A stretch of DNA of 64,000 bases from Siphonodentalium dalli (GCA_032622095.1 CP136064.1:262053863-262117862), one strand, 5' to 3'; positions 31,801 to 46,244 are shown, counted from the first letter of the stretch. Notes: generated by a model from the letters alone, not told the origin. Numbers and translations are program-made.

Positions 31801-32878
31801 CTCGCTGCATTGAAGCAATATTCTGAGGAAGAACGTGGATTGAACCCGATTTATTACCTCCACCCAATTTAAAGGTGCTCAATCCGATGCGATGATCCCC
31901 ATATCATCCGATTCCAACAACAACATTTTTTGAAATGCCGCATCAGTTGTCATACTGGCACAATTGTCATGCCTCGCCATTGAGATCACAGTAGTGGCAT
32001 ATCTTGCGGCAATGAAGCAATATTATGAGGAAGAACGTGGATTGATCCCCGGTTTATTTCCTCCACCCAGATTAAAGGTACTCAATCCGATTCGATGGTC
32101 CCCATATCAACCGATTCCAACAACAACATTTTTTGAAAAGCCAGATCGATGTTCAATAACAACTCGAATTGCGGTGCCTGCAGATCAACGTATCACAAAG
32201 AAATTGAACATGTATTATTTACATGTAATGTGCCAGCCATGCATCAATTGAGATACAGTTTCTGGTCAATCACCATTGACTTCTTTGGGGTAGAATGTTT
32301 TATGTTTCTCGATTCACTCTCGCAAAACCATCTATGTGACTTCCTAATCGGCGGCACAGCCTTCGTTCCTCCACTCGTTGTCATCAATGCTTGGGGAGAT
32401 ATTCTAACATTCGCCGCGAAATTCATGTACAAAGGATGCCAACTTTTACGAAACAATGCCCGTTAAGACTATACCCGATTGCTTGCGTGTGCTTGCTGCC
32501 TGCCAGAAAAGCAAGTCTTGTTGACATTAAAATGTTTGAGGGTGAAAAGGAGCATGGCTTAGTGAACATAAGATCAACATCTATACGCATGCGATATACA
32601 CTTTCCTTATCTAAATGTGATCAAACTCTAATATGGTACATAGACCATACGGCTCATACGGCTGTAATGTACTGGAATTCAGTGTTGTTTCTTTTTGCCG
32701 CCATTTTCTATGCTCAAATGTTGTTTGTATATATACTAAATAATGTTTGTAAATACCACTCTCACCTTTATGTGTACAAAACGCTCCAATTCGTTTATAC
32801 AACACATACAATGTATTGATGTATGATCTCCGTTAATGGAGGTTAATAAAGATATATATATATATATATATATATATA
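31801..32878 (+). mobile_element. Non-LTR retrotransposon remnant B with 3' UTR and (TA)n tail
   Basis: The frame from about 32175 encodes CGACRSTYHKEIEHVLFTC, then a W/F-rich region and FAAKFMYKGCQLLRN to a stop at 32464-32466. This matches the C-terminal 'CxxC....E.EHxLFxC' segment and last helix of a LINE family. Upstream pieces are in other frames. A segment of about 130 bp is duplicated (31800-31940 and 32008-32145). The 3' end 'gatctccgttaatggaggtt' plus aataaaga(TA)n is a typical LINE tail. Confidence 0.7.
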
Positions 32879-34107
32879 CCATCGACATATTTGCGAGCGT
32901 TAATTCGGATTGAGTACCTTTAACCGACTGTTGTGTTCAGCCACCCATTATCACGGCATACAAATAAACGACAATGCGAGAAATACTGTATAATTATAGT
33001 TATGGGTCGGCTGTGTTGTGTTACGCTGGCACAGCATTAATTTTGTCAATAATATTAGTCAGTATGGCATTAACACAATTGATCCTTTCATATTATAACC
33101 TGAGATCAGTGCTTATAGTTGTGGTATGCCATTGTTTGCACGCAATATGGGGGGTGGGGGGGGGGGGTGGGAGTCACACTGGCAAGAGTTTTTTAAAAAC
33201 TGTTTTATCTGCCATTTTATGAATGTTTAGAACGTTCTCAAATTTGCCTATATATGATATACTTCCCAGTCCTGCAATCTACTTTCTATTCCACCGGTCA
33301 ATTCAATTTGTTTAATCTTATCGACCAATAATACATAGATATTAAGATAACATATATTACATTTATGAACATGCATGACTTACATCATAAATTTTCAAAT
33401 GATACATTATAATATATGAACAGTATTTACAATATAAATAATATACTTGCCTGTTATATGTCATTGCCATTAATCTGATCCGTTTGGTTTAATTCATTAG
33501 GGCTTACCATTCAGGTGTAATGCCATACCACGAGAGAGATATTTATTCCTCCAAATATGGGGACCATTATTGTACAATACATGTATATACATATACAAAA
33601 GTTAACTTGTGACATATATACACAATATAGTTTAATTTGAGAAGGCTCATTTGAAGTCGATAGTGCGATCTAGTTTCTTATGTGATAATTAAAATATCAG
33701 GAGGTCGGATAACTTTCATGAAAGACAGACACAAAACGGAAGCTAATAAAGCCCGGCGTTCCAATGCAGAAACATCTGCTCAACACATTGAGCAACCTTC
33801 AAGCATCGGGGCGTTCGTATTACGTAATGTATCATCTGGTGGGAATTTCTGGCCTATACAGACAGCACGGAATTCCATGCTTCTTTGATGATGAATAATG
33901 GCTGGCAGAAATCCACTGCATTTGACCACCATGTGTGTTAATATCAGTGTCAAGTCGAATACATCAGCATATCCACCCGGATAGCCGCCTAGTTTTATAC
34001 TGTTGCTCAATATTTCATGTGTATTATAAGTGTTGGTCGATGTAGCTTGGAATACATTTAACACTGTAAGCAGACGAGTGGACTTGCTAGTAGGAACACC
34101 AGAGGCT
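32879..34107. other. No gene recognised
   Basis: There is a G run at 33149-33167. A 111-codon minus frame at 33780-34115 and a plus frame at 33682 have no family I know. Confidence 0.4.
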
Positions 34108-34631
34108 AAAGGCACGGGCGGCGTTTGTTGCAGAAATATTTATATTTGTCCAAATCGGCATTAACAGAAGGAACACAAAAATATATACAGTTCCGCTCGA
34201 TGCCAAACATAATCAGCGCGTAGATAGTATATTGTCGTCAAGACGTACGATGTTGTACGTAAACAAGAGACTGCTCGTGTTACAGAAGTTGTGCTTCTGT
34301 TTATATAACACAGTGCAATTATATTGGTTAACACACACAGATGATATAAACGCTCTTTATTATTTCCATATCAGGAAAACCTTAACAAATAACGCTCTTT
34401 GTGTTTACCATATCCGGACATAAAACAAAAACCAGGAAACGAAACGTTTTTGCTTTCGTTTACACAACAAAAGGGGAAAATGACAATAACATACTGTTTA
34501 TGCCATATTTCTGGTTGACATAAGAACAAAGGCTCTATATTTTTACTAATCCTTCTGTTTTTGGCGGTTTTTGACGGATGTGATTATTTTAACAGCATAC
34601 CCACCACCAACGCCGCCCGTATCTTTAACTT
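34108..34631 (+). mobile_element. Copy 2 of the 'aaaggcacgggcggcgtt' family, with terminal inverted repeats
   Basis: It starts 'taaaggcacgggcggcgttt' and ends 'caacgccgcccgtatcttta', so the ends are inverted repeats. The first 400 bp match 17668-18062. It has no coding capacity and is a non-autonomous DNA-transposon-like element of about 520 bp. The superfamily is not determined. Confidence 0.7.
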
Positions 34632-37600
34632 ATGTTAAGAAATCATACCTATATAGTATATCGAAAATTCGTAATTATATGTTGGATTATGACTATATAT
34701 GGGCATATCTTGCCTGAAATAAACACAATACAATAGCAGTAATGTTTTTTTTCCCATTTACATACACACACAATATACATCTATTCAATTATATATGACC
34801 TGTCAAGTGAACAGCGATTTCGTTCTATATTGTTAAATGGCTACGATATACGCTTTAACCTCTACTTATCCACGCATCTATGTACATGTACATTGATTTG
34901 CAATGGTGTCGATATACCAAAACCATTGCTAGACACCAAATAATTCTGATCAAATTGGTCGACATAAACTCAAATGTTTTGTATCTCGTAATTTGCTGTA
35001 CATTTCAGTTTGATAAGGTTTCGAAAATTCAACCATTTCGTGCTTTATATGCAAACTACTTGGCTTCAAATTGAATAGGTGCGAAAAGTGTTGTTCCACA
35101 TGTAAGTCATATTGTAGCTTGAAAGAAATCGAAGATGGTGCACCGTATTACCACTTATGGTTGCACACCAGGTTGCAGTGAATTATCTCCGAACGCGACC
35201 AAATTTACATGGCATGGTCACATGTCACCCCGATAACGATGCCATGAAAATTTTGTAAGCGAATTACTCGCCCCTGAATGTTCAAAAAATATATATTTGC
35301 TCTCCATAATGGAGGAAAGTTGCTAATGGAGTAGCCGAAGCGCGCGCGAGAGTGAGATCAGACCAGAGGAGGCGGTACACGTCATATTTAGCAAAAAGTA
35401 ATAGGAGTCAAATTGTTGAGCAAACAGTTAAGTCAACAATATTTTCAGTGTATATACTGTTGCCACGTCCCTGCAACGGTGTAAGGTACACGATGCTGGT
35501 TGATCGCATCCATGACAGGGGGCGACGCACTCTATTTGTCATTGGTCATAACCAATGATTTCATGCAATGCATACATAAGCAGATGTTGAGTATATCGAT
35601 GGATTATATGCGTGATTGATCACCATAATTACGAATTTTATGTTTTCAGTACGCTTTCATAGTGTTGAACATGAAATCTTGTTTGTCGGTGCCATGAATG
35701 TACATTTATATGTGGTGCGCTAATCATTGTTAATGTTAAGTGCTTTTAAAGATGCATTATCCGATTAAGTGCTTTTTAAGATGCATTATCCGATTGAAGA
35801 AATATTGTCGTTGTAACTTGGTGATATGGTGACCGTCTGATAAATTAAAATAATTGGGGTAAATATGTATGTATCACATTGTGTCACGCATACATTTGGC
35901 GATTTACTACAAAAGCCAAACAGGAGGGAATATCTATCTTGAGCAGTGAGATCGCCTGCCGGCGCGTGTTAGCCCATCCATAACTAATATAATCCGATGG
36001 CGCGCCTTAGGGGCGGCGGCAGATATCTCAAATTGTCTCAGCCCATAGTGTGCGCTATATATCTGCCCTGGCGGTTAATAGGAATTATGATTCCCTTCTA
36101 TATGGCTGTGTTTGTATACACCGTCGGGGTGGTACGCCATGGATGGCGGCAAACACTCTGGGTTTAAAATTAATAGGTCAGTACATGTATATTGCTATGC
36201 AATGTTATAGTCCCTATATATAGTTTGCTGATATTAACATCCACATATGTACATGTACGTACACAGTCACAACTGATCCCGTCTATCTCAAATCGTAAAT
36301 GTATTATTTTTAAAAATAATTATTGGCATCGCGTATGATCGATACCTGCAGAATATATCCCACTAGGACATTGGTATCCATATTATTCATGCTGTTGTCG
36401 TCATACAAACAAAACAACCACAATCATGCGTGATTAGTTCCACAGATTTGTATTGAAGTGCTCTAAATTGATGACAAAGTACGACACATACTCTTCGTTA
36501 AAATATGCAGTCGAAAATGGCGAATCAAGAAGGATGATCTTGGATTCATCGATGTGGCTGGAAAATATTTTAATTCGGCCGTTTCCGAAAATAAAAATAC
36601 TGACAGACATACGGATTACAACATGGTTGAATGGGTGGAGATGAGGATAATGAGAGTATTCTAAAGGAACGGCATATAAATAATATAATTGTGAAATTGC
36701 CTCGTAATATTGTGGGATAAGTGGAATTAACTTTTATTTTATATATCTAAAGGAACAGTAACTCCTGCATGCAAACTACTTATGTCCGCGCTGCGTGACA
36801 TTCGCATAAATTTGGAGACAGCATGGCGTTTATTAAAATAATTCATATGCCGCCTATATGGAGGAAGCTTTTATTTTATGTAATCTTGTGATATATTTCT
36901 ATAATACCATATGGGCGCACAAAACCTAAATTAAACAGTAAAATATAATATAGACACATAAACAAACTCAAATGTTAATGTCGATGCGTACGTGCACATG
37001 TACGTCAGTGAGATATCCCGAATTTAAGTAGTCTTGTTGATTTGCTACGATGCTGGTGGGTATACCACGGAGTTGAAATATGCTGATATGGTAAACTGAT
37101 TCTGTTAAGAAAATGTACCGTTATTCTTTCGGAACATACATGTTGCAGTGTCTGGATATATATACAATAACGGAACAATTTCTTAACACCAATATTTGTC
37201 ACTACCAGCACAATGGCAAGTCAGCAGGACCCACCAGCATCAGATCAAATTAGCAGGATAACTTAACCGGGATGGAAAGTGTTTGCCTTGCAATGACTGG
37301 ACCTTGAAATCAGCTCTATCTCACCTATGACATACATGCACTGTGTCACACTTATAGTAAGGTGGTCACTTTCACCGCTGTGGCCTGCTCCCACAACTAT
37401 TGATACACACGGAGTTACCATAGCTCACATCCCTGTCGACGCGCCCGTGACCTGACGGGTGTCACCTTGTTGTCTCGATGTCCGTTTCGATATAGATTGG
37501 TGTGGGTGTGTATAGATGATGATCGCCGCTCTTCATTGCTATAAATATTCATTTAACACTGGTTCGCCCTGGTTATTTGGTCATTTGGTCTTAGCAGCAT

Positions 37601-40090
37601 CAGTTCGCCATATCAGCAGCATGACAGTTCACCTGATCCCACCAGCATCATAGCAAATTAGCAAGACCATTTAACCAGTGTGTGGTTATTATATCACACC
37701 ATCGTTGACTGACTGTTAGCATATTTTAATCTGTTGTGTACACTCGGGCGATTTATATTGGTCCACCGGGAGGTGTCAATTACCATGGATAATGACCATG
37801 AAGTGATAATTTCGTCTGACGCGTGTCTGTTCCCGGGTGTCCCATCGCAGCCGGCATTTCATTAACAAAATTTGTGCATCTATTTACAATGCATAATATA
37901 TATATTTACATGAATTATATTCAACTATGGTCGTGTGGTATGTATACATGTACATCAGTATAATAATGTTCATAGTGTTCTCCTGCATTTAACTGTGAAA
38001 GACTGAAACCAAAGTTTCAGACAAACTAGGACAATCCGGTGTGTGTGTAATTTAGAAATCAGTTTCCACTCACGGGAAGTATATTAGTTATAAACGCTCT
38101 TTATCGACAAACAACTTATAATATTTCGATATTTGCCTCTCACAACTCAACAAAATGCAATGTTAAGAAGATAACAACAGTCCACTGGCATGTATGGTGG
38201 AATATGGGAATGAGGACAGACTACCATTGTTCATGGGTCATGTGCTTCCTTTGACCACCCAACTCGGCCTACAATAGTACAGCAAAGTGATTTATAATGA
38301 TGCCCCTTGGGTATACGACTATCTGGTTGTACCACGAGGCATGATTGTGTTATATTGAGTAAACTCATAGGAATTTTTTCGAGAACAGACAAACACCTAT
38401 CTGGACTAAGAGCCAGTCTGTTAGTTTTGATGGAAGGTGAATAACTCTATACACTTGTATTTGGTACAATTAACCTCACCACCATAAAGACAGCAATTAG
38501 AAACACACAAAACGTCATCCCGTATATATGTTATCTTCGTCATCTACGTTGTATTTGTTAAAATGTTAATGGGAGAGGGGTGGATGTAAGTTGTTAAAAT
38601 TTGTGCCCCTATCCCTCTTGTAATATTATATTACAATAAAATATGTTTTAAAAAAAGACACGATATAAGACTTATATATGTATTTGGGGTGGTGGTGTCA
38701 ATTGTGCGAAATTCCCCTGACTATATATCTCCTAGTTTTTTTTATTTTTATGCATTTTAGTTAAATAAAGTGGGAGTTTTGGGGTAAATATGAGAATCTC
38801 TATCAATTAGTGGAAAATATTCGGCGTGACGTCGTCGCATGCGCTAATATTAAACGTGTGTCTTACCAATAATTATGAAGCTGATTTTGTGAGTTAATTA
38901 TGTGATAAATATAGTTACGATGTACATGTAGGTTGTATACAATGCTATGTATTGGCATCAAGCTAATACTATTCCGAAATTTGCCTTGCCAACTCAACAT
39001 CATGCAATGTTAAAATAGCACATAACAGTCGGGAACATATGATTCAATATAACCATACTGTATTATATTGATGCCCAAAGTAAGGTAGACATATATTTTG
39101 CATTGTGTTGTGTCGGGGACAGCCCGTCAATAATTATTAAAAAAACAGGCGTCCTATTTGAACATATATTTTACCATTAACTTGCGATGAACGCTCTTTA
39201 TTGGAATAATGCATAGCCCGTGCATACCATGTCCTCAACAGAACAACGAGTTAGGACCGAAATAACAGTCTCACGCATACAGCGATGCGTTCATAAGCAC
39301 TGCGCTCTCGTCGCACACCGTTCCGATACGCGCGCCGAATCTGGAGCCTAATTAGCTACAGCGCCGATCTCAGCGCGTTTACGCGCTGTATCTGGCGGGC
39401 CGGGTAAGCTCAGATCCGATATATCGTAGCGAGGAAGTATATTGTTTTTGTACTGGTGCCGTGTTCCGTTTATTTGGAAATACTCAGAAACTAATGGCAG
39501 TAGGAACGTGAAATCTTTGGCGATTGTAGGCATCCAAGGTCTACTAAAAATAAAGGTATCCGCATGTTGGTCCAATATCTTTTGACAGCGTTATGGCTCT
39601 TTTTCGAATATTTTTCATTATTATTATACTAAACTATTTTTCAACGCCCTAATCTCTGAAAGTATTAGGATTAGAAAACTCAATGTTGGCAAGTATGTTG
39701 GGGTAAATGAGTTCTATGCATTTGGTGCATAACGGATATTGTCCGCGTTTACCCCGCGGAGTTATCTCCCTTTATATGAAAAAATGTCATTTTATTATCT
39801 CGGAAATTATAAGGAGCAGAGCATCGAAAATTGGACCGTATGCACACCTCGATATGCCCTACTGCCCACGGGCATCAAAAACTTGTGTCCGCGCTTTCCC
39901 TGAGGAGATCCGCCCATAAATAGGGACACACTATACACCAGGATGAATAAACCGAGTTTTTTTTTTTTTATAAGTCCATCGCTCTAAATTTTTTATTTCA
40001 TATTCCGAATTAGACGAGTGATCCGGACCCGAATATACCGCTCAAAAATGATTTTCCCCAGGACTTTCCGCATTACGGGGTACGGAAATA
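34632..40090. other. No gene recognised
   Basis: A 5.4 kb AT-rich stretch. Seen: single 'cagcaggacccaccagcatc' units near 37212 and 37630, 'acgctcttta' motifs near 38094 and 39190, and a GC-rich patch at 39290-39420 with palindromic 'gcgcgtttacgcgc'. Open frames up to about 94 codons show no known motif. Confidence 0.45.
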
Positions 40091-41075
40091 TTGCACCTAT
40101 TTTCCCGCCAAATCCAAACCGGCAAATTAAAGAGCAAGATAATGTCGTAGCAGGTACGTTGACATACTGTATGTACGTCCCAATAGTTTGACCACTATAC
40201 TTTAAAAGTAACCTGCCCAACGGAGAATGCGAGTCGGGGTGGGTTGAGACTTTAGGAATATTCCACGAAAATTGCAAAAGGGGGGAAATTCAAACATCGA
40301 GATAAATTTTGTTTGACGTGTACATCTGATGGGCAGTGTTCACACGCATCTACGGTGCGATTTTCTAATTTTCAGATGGAACGGTTTACTCGTGACAACG
40401 CTATATAACATAAATATGTATACTTAAGTAGTCTATCACTAACCTATTTTTAGCCCCAAATCCAAACGGGCTAATGAAGGAGCGAGTTTAATGCATGTAA
40501 GCCGGTATACCGTAGGTACGCCTCCAAAATTTGACCTCTCTACTATAAACGCAACCTGCTCAACGGAGTGTTTGTGTCGGGGTGGGTTCAGATTTGGCAA
40601 ATTCCAGCGAAAATCAAATGGGGAAAATTACTCCGAAAATCAGATATTGAGATAAAAACTTTTCGACGAGTGGATGTGATTAGTAGTATCTAAACGCAAG
40701 ATTAGTACACTTTTCAAAGTTTCAGAGTGGACAGTTTAACCCTGGTAGCGTGTAACGTTGTTAACGGGTGATATATATTACTCAAATTCAAACCCAATCT
40801 TTATGACGCAAATTCAAACGGAGTTATCAAGGAGCAAGGCAAATGCATGAATATGTTCACCGATATACTATAGGTATGTCCGCTCTACTATAAAAGTAAC
40901 CTGTCCAACGGAGAGTTCACGTACGCCCCGGGGAGGGTCAAGGCCTTTGGCAAATACCACCGAAACTCATAAACGGGGAAAAAATGGCAAATCGCGAATC
41001 AAGTGTTTTATATTTTGAACACTGCATGTGTTTGGTAGTATATAAGGACAATGTTAGTTTCAGATCGGACGAGTA
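40091..41075 (+). repeat. Three diverged tandem copies of a ~350 bp unit
   Basis: Units start near 40091, 40450 and 40795. Each contains 'ccaaatccaaac.gg', 'aaggagc(a/g)ag', a 'tactgtatgtacgt' type box, 'actata..(a/t)aaagtaacctg(c/t)c', 'caacggag', 'cggggtgggtt(g/c)ag' and 'aaattccacgaaaat'. Divergence is around a quarter of positions. It is non-coding; it may be an old satellite or an internal repeat of a large element. Confidence 0.7.
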
Positions 41076-43559
41076 AGCACTCAGCTAGCATTATCGATTG
41101 TGATATAGTTATCTCTCGATTACAGTTAACTCTATTACAAAGACGTTAATGACTATGGACTATAGTGTAGCGATGACGCACTGAAATACTAATTAATTAA
41201 TTAACCAAGCGGTCTTTCCTCCCCCATTAAAACTAAAAGATTCTGAATCCGAAACTGAAAGAACTATCCAATAAATGTGAAATAACAGAGTTATGGTACA
41301 TTAATATGCTTTACACCCTTTTGATCTACATGTCGATTACGATATAATCAGACACGCCAAATTTCGTGACCGTTGAAATTGATATGGGCGTCTGGGGGAG
41401 GGGTTATAATTAGCTCTAAAATATATCCCTACCGAATAAAAATGAACTGATTGGCTGGGGTGAATGGTGGCTCAGTTGGTCACGACCATGATGCAATAGA
41501 CTGTTATTAAGCATCTACGGTGGGTCGAACAAAATGACATAAACCTTTGGAATATATATCTCATTTAGAAATGTCAATGCAAGTCCACCATCGGATCACA
41601 AAACACCAATATCTATTCGCCCGAAGAGGATCACACCTATACGCATAACACACACATGGAATGGGATACCATGGAAGTATATCTGATTCCATGGAATCTG
41701 ACCTCTAGTTTGTTAGTGCCCTTTTAAGACATGCGATGTTAACGGATCCTGGAGACCTATCTAATTAGACTCACTGGGATAAATGACCCATACGTAGATA
41801 ATAGTAAATAGTAATAACATGATTTTGTCGGCTGTCATGGTTAATTAATTAATGTCGTAATCGGAACATCTGGTTACTGTGTTTTTTTATTGCTGGTATT
41901 GCAAATGCGAATTATGAGTATCGAATTACAATATAAGTTCATTCGTGACCGTAGTTTGCGTTTTATTGAGAACATAAGACACAATAAATAACTACACGAT
42001 ATAGTAACTACAGTCTACACCCATCGGTGCGAGTTAAAAGTGATCGAAATTCCTGATGTGAAATACAATAAGAATGACCATCACGAATTTACCGATCTAC
42101 TGTGCTTTAATGTACTTCACTTGGTACTGTAGGTACTGAGCGAAACGAAATAAAATATATTTAATATGGAATTAATTGGTATCATAAGACTGCACAGTAC
42201 ATACAGTCATACATACATGTGACAATCCATAAATATCATACTATTTCCTGGAATCGAAAGGAAACACATAACTATGAACAAAGCAGAAGATAGATTCTGC
42301 AGTTTCAGGCGAACTCGGTCAATGGGGAAAGTTACACGATGACGTTGTTCGTCGATTTTCGTTGAAATGGACACGGTGCCACCTTATGAATGAAATGAAC
42401 AACTATGAAATGGACACGCTTCCCCATATAGTATTTATACTCGAAATTACGATTGCAGTCCATTCTTTAGACGAACCGTTCTGTGCGGCGTTTAATTATT
42501 GATAATCAAACCAGGAAATACAAGCTAATGTTAATCTTATTTGTAATGAATACCAGAGAATCACAACTACCCTTACGTGGGTTGTGTTCTTTGGTTCATT
42601 AAAACATGGAGATGAAACTAATGGTTTGAAAACTATTATTTTAACATGAATTACTACCAAATTGTTGTTATAATATTTTGCCTGAAGGCTGTTCAGATTC
42701 GATAATAGTGGATTATGCTTCTATTTTATATTAGGCCTATGCACTAGGCTATCTATAGGCCTACTGTAGGTACACAAAGTCACAACATTATATCAGTGTC
42801 AGCTTGGAAATTAAAAAGTTACCTATCGTTTTCTCCGAACATTGCCTGATTACAACAATAATTGCATTCAGGAACCTGTGATAATATGAATTGACAATAA
42901 TACAATCAGGTATGCATTACCTCTGACCCCACTCCCCAGTCCCAGTGATGGTCAGGTACCTGACTACGTGCATGGTGCAGCTCGTGTTTCCAAATTCCAA
43001 GGTAAATATAAACGCAACAATTGGAAAAAAGAACTGAAGATTGTCATCAATATACATTTAAGTATGCATAATAGTAATTCTCACCCCGATCCGACAACCC
43101 CAGTTCAATAATCGAACGTCCGCCAGTGTAACTTGTCTTGTTACTTGTATATTCAGTTGCCTGAGTGGGTAAGAGTGTAAACTATAAACACCCCTTTGTT
43201 AATAATTGATTGTCATGATATGGGCTAAATGTAATGTTAGTACCCTTGACATAGTGTGAATTTCGTGTGGGAAGACTACGATTGTCGCACAGTTAACAGT
43301 TTCATTCGGAAATAACATTTTATTTTAGATCGAAAACAAGTGAAATCTCATTGTTTCTAAGGACGCCATCGCGTTTCTGGACCGCTGGCCGCTAAGTGGC
43401 CTGCATCCGTTGTCATTACATGCGCCTTGACGTGACTTGACCGTCCAGTTATTTATAGTCCATGCCATCTACATTCCAATTTCAACAGCCATGATGATCA
43501 GACTAAATGTATGACCTGTAGCCTGTGATAAAGGATTTAGTCATGCAAAGAGTAAAATC
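41076..43559. other. No gene recognised
   Basis: At 41456-41545 'ggtggctcagttggtcacga' resembles a tRNA A-box, as at 3365, and 'ggtgggtcgaac' may be a decayed B-box, so a SINE is possible. Nothing else was recognised. Confidence 0.4.
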
Positions 43560-43870
43560 CAAGATGAGAAAGAGAAACGATACATATAGATAAAATGTAC
43601 ATTAAGAGCCCTAAAATTTGAATTTTAAATATTTTTTTTCTCTGTCCTTTTAACTTTCACCCACTGAGCGTGTCTTGTGTTTCTTTAACATTCATTCATA
43701 ATGAGTGCCGTGTGTCCCTTTAGAGTGCATTGTGTTCCTTTAATATTTACACACCAATATTGCATCACATCCCTTCCACATACCGAGATTGTATCTTGCC
43801 CCTTTAACATTTACGCGCCGAGTAATGAGTGCCGTGTGCCCCTTTTAATGATGTCATAGCGTGGGTGCAT
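43560..43870 (+). repeat. Dispersed repeat with 'gtgtccctttaacattcac' units, copy 1
   Basis: It begins 'gagaaacgatacatatagat' and 'gtacattaagagccctaaaa', then short units of about 45 bp around '(a/c)gtgtccctttaacattcac' follow. The same order is found at 45300-46060. Confidence 0.6.
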
Positions 43871-44480
43871 ATAAGAGTGTACTGTGAAAGGTTATAGCAC
43901 AGAAACAAACAGGAGAGATATTTGAATTAGTTATTAATGCTGATTCAAAGAGAAACACCACGAGGCCAGAGACTGACCCGATTAGTGTGCATCTGTGAAA
44001 TGCATCGGTATAATCCGCAAGATGGAAATCGAATGTTTTGAGTCACTGTGCAATAGATCTATCAGTCTGTCTACGTCTGGCTCTCTCCCTCTCTGTCCCT
44101 CTCTCTTTCATCCGCTACTCCTTGGTATTCTCAACACACGTTTTAACGTTTGTTAGAGTATGAGATGAGCCTCGTTTGGTTACATACGACCATGAAAGTA
44201 ATATGACCTGTATAAAGAGCATTTACTTTATTAAAGGGGAATATCCAAGAAGGTAGATGACTCGGGGGTTTAATATTTTGTGAGGGAAGAAAGACGAGAC
44301 CTTATCTTTGTTGTCTCTGTCAGCACACTTAATGACATGCGTTTGTGATGAAGGTTATAGCGTACCAGGCGAGAAATTTTAATCTTTTTAATAATGTGGA
44401 TTCAAAGAGCAGAGCAATGACTGGAGAATGTGAAGCTTCGAAAATTCCAGAATGATTCGATTAATCTATTCTTTGAATGA
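43871..44480 (+). repeat. Diverged ~450 bp direct repeat pair
   Basis: The block 'aaggttatagc...aggagagatattt...taatgctgattcaaagaga' near 43890 has a partner near 44350 ('aaggttatagc...aggcgagaaatttt...aatgtggattcaaagagc'). The second is more decayed. Confidence 0.45.
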
Positions 44481-45289
44481 TTGTGCAATACTTTACCATG
44501 AGATTAAACCAGACGCTCTTCAAATGTCTTCAAATGAGAACATGTTATGGGCCCATGAACTGGGGCGATTCAAACTGAAGCTTATATTATGATGGCCAGG
44601 CGAACTTTCCAAATGCATTGGGAGATCATGTGATACAAGTACCTTTGAGAGCATTATGGGTTTTTTATCAGATGTAGACAGTGTGTTGTGGATTGTAATG
44701 AATTTTACTGCCCAACTGGCAGGTCACGTGACGACTTTGAGAATATGCTTTTATAGGAGATACGCTCTGTTATTGTTTTTTTCACATTCTAGAAAATTCT
44801 TACTTCCTAGAGATAATCTGCGTATGCATTATTGGATATGTTGAAATATCTATGGGCAAGGCGCTAAATGATTTCTGAGAATTCGTTTACAGGTATACAC
44901 CAAATTTTAAAGGGGTGGTTAGCGAAAAGTTTAACGAATATTCGAGATGATTTAATCAATTTTTCTCTTGAAATAACAACGGACCATTAGGCGGGATAAA
45001 GAGCGGGAGTCAGCCTGTAGGGTTCACCGTATGTAGCGATTGCGCCATTTTGTTAGGGTTTGGACCTTATTCGTTTAGGAGACTTGGGCGGCATTTTTGC
45101 AGCCCCTACCACTCAATATCCCCTAAGACGTAGTGTGAAACCCTTAGAAGAGGGAGGGGTTTAGAGATATTAAAAGGCACGTCCTATACCCACAGTCAGA
45201 CGTCATATTTAATGGTTGAAGATTCAGACAATGATTGAATTTCAATAAACTTAATCAAAATGTTATTCTCGTCTTTGTTATATATTCAT

Positions 45290-46060
45290 ATTTGGGTGGG
45301 AGAGAAGATGGATGAGAACGAGAGAAAAGATATTTATTGATAAAAGGTACATTAAGATCCGGAAAATTTGAAGTTTAAAATAGGTAAAGTTTTATTCTTG
45401 AACAATTTAAAGATTTAAAAAAATTTGAAATATTGGGAGTTTTAAAATTTTTGTTTAAGTTTTTTGAAAAATTTGAAATTTTTGAACATTTTTAATTATT
45501 TTTCAATTTTAGGAAAAATTTAGATTTTTATTCATTTTGGAAATTTTTTGAAGTTTTTGAAGTTTTCATTTACTTTTTTAAATTTAGGAAAAAAATTTAA
45601 GTTTTTAATATTTCATTTTTTTTTATTTTTGAACAATTTCAATTTTTTTAAGTTTAAATTTTTTTTTTCTCTGCGAGTGCCGTGTGTAACTTTAACATTC
45701 ATCCACAGTGTGTGTCGTGTGTCACTTTAACATTCATACGCAGTGAGTGTGGAGTGTGCCTTTAGATTTAGTTTATGGGTACCGAGTGTCCCTTTAACAT
45801 TATACTGAGAGTGCTCCCCTTTGACATAGACGCACTGTGTGCACATTGTGTCACTTTAATATTCACAAAGAATGTATTGTGTCCCTTTAATATGCACCCC
45901 CTTTGAAAGCCGAGTGTGTCTTTAAATTGACTTTATGAGTACCGAGTGCCCCTTTAACATCCACGGGCACATTGTCTCACTTTAATATTCACACAGAATG
46001 TATTGTGTCCCTTTAATATTGATAACACTTTGATTACCGAGTGTAACTTTAATATGCGGT
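45290..46060 (+). repeat. Dispersed repeat with 'gtgtccctttaacattcac' units, copy 2
   Basis: It starts with 'gagaaaagatatttattgat' and 'gtacattaagatccggaaaa', then a T-rich/A-rich block (45370-45670), then about ten imperfect units around 'gtgtcactttaatattcaca'. The apparent Lys/Phe-rich frame at 45548 is low-complexity. Confidence 0.65.
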
Positions 46061-46089
46061 AATACACTTATTAGGAATATATAGAGAAT

Positions 46090-46244
46090 ACCTACGGGTT
46101 TTGGTTGAATACCCGAATTATCTCATGAGTGGGTGCAAGGAAGTACAGAATTTCCACGAGCGGCTGCAAGCCGCGAGTGGAAATTCTGTACTTCCTTGCA
46201 CCCACGAATGAGATAATTCGGGTATTCAACCAAAACCCGTAGGT
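46090..46244. repeat. Near-perfect 155 bp palindrome
   Basis: The left arm starts acctacgggttttggttga and runs through 'ccgaattatctcat', 'gtgggtgcaaggaagtacag' and 'aatttccac'. The right arm is its complement, ending cccgtaggt. Only a few mismatches occur, both main ones GAG against TCG. The centre is 'cggctgcaagccg'. It lies about 710 bp beyond the stop of the tyrosine recombinase gene. It may be a separate foldback MITE or part of that element. Confidence 0.85.

Noticed and set aside
35131-35240. Possible THAP-like start (MVHRITTYGCTPGC)
   Set aside because: Only the first few residues suggest it; the frame stops after 33 codons and the later conserved residues are absent.
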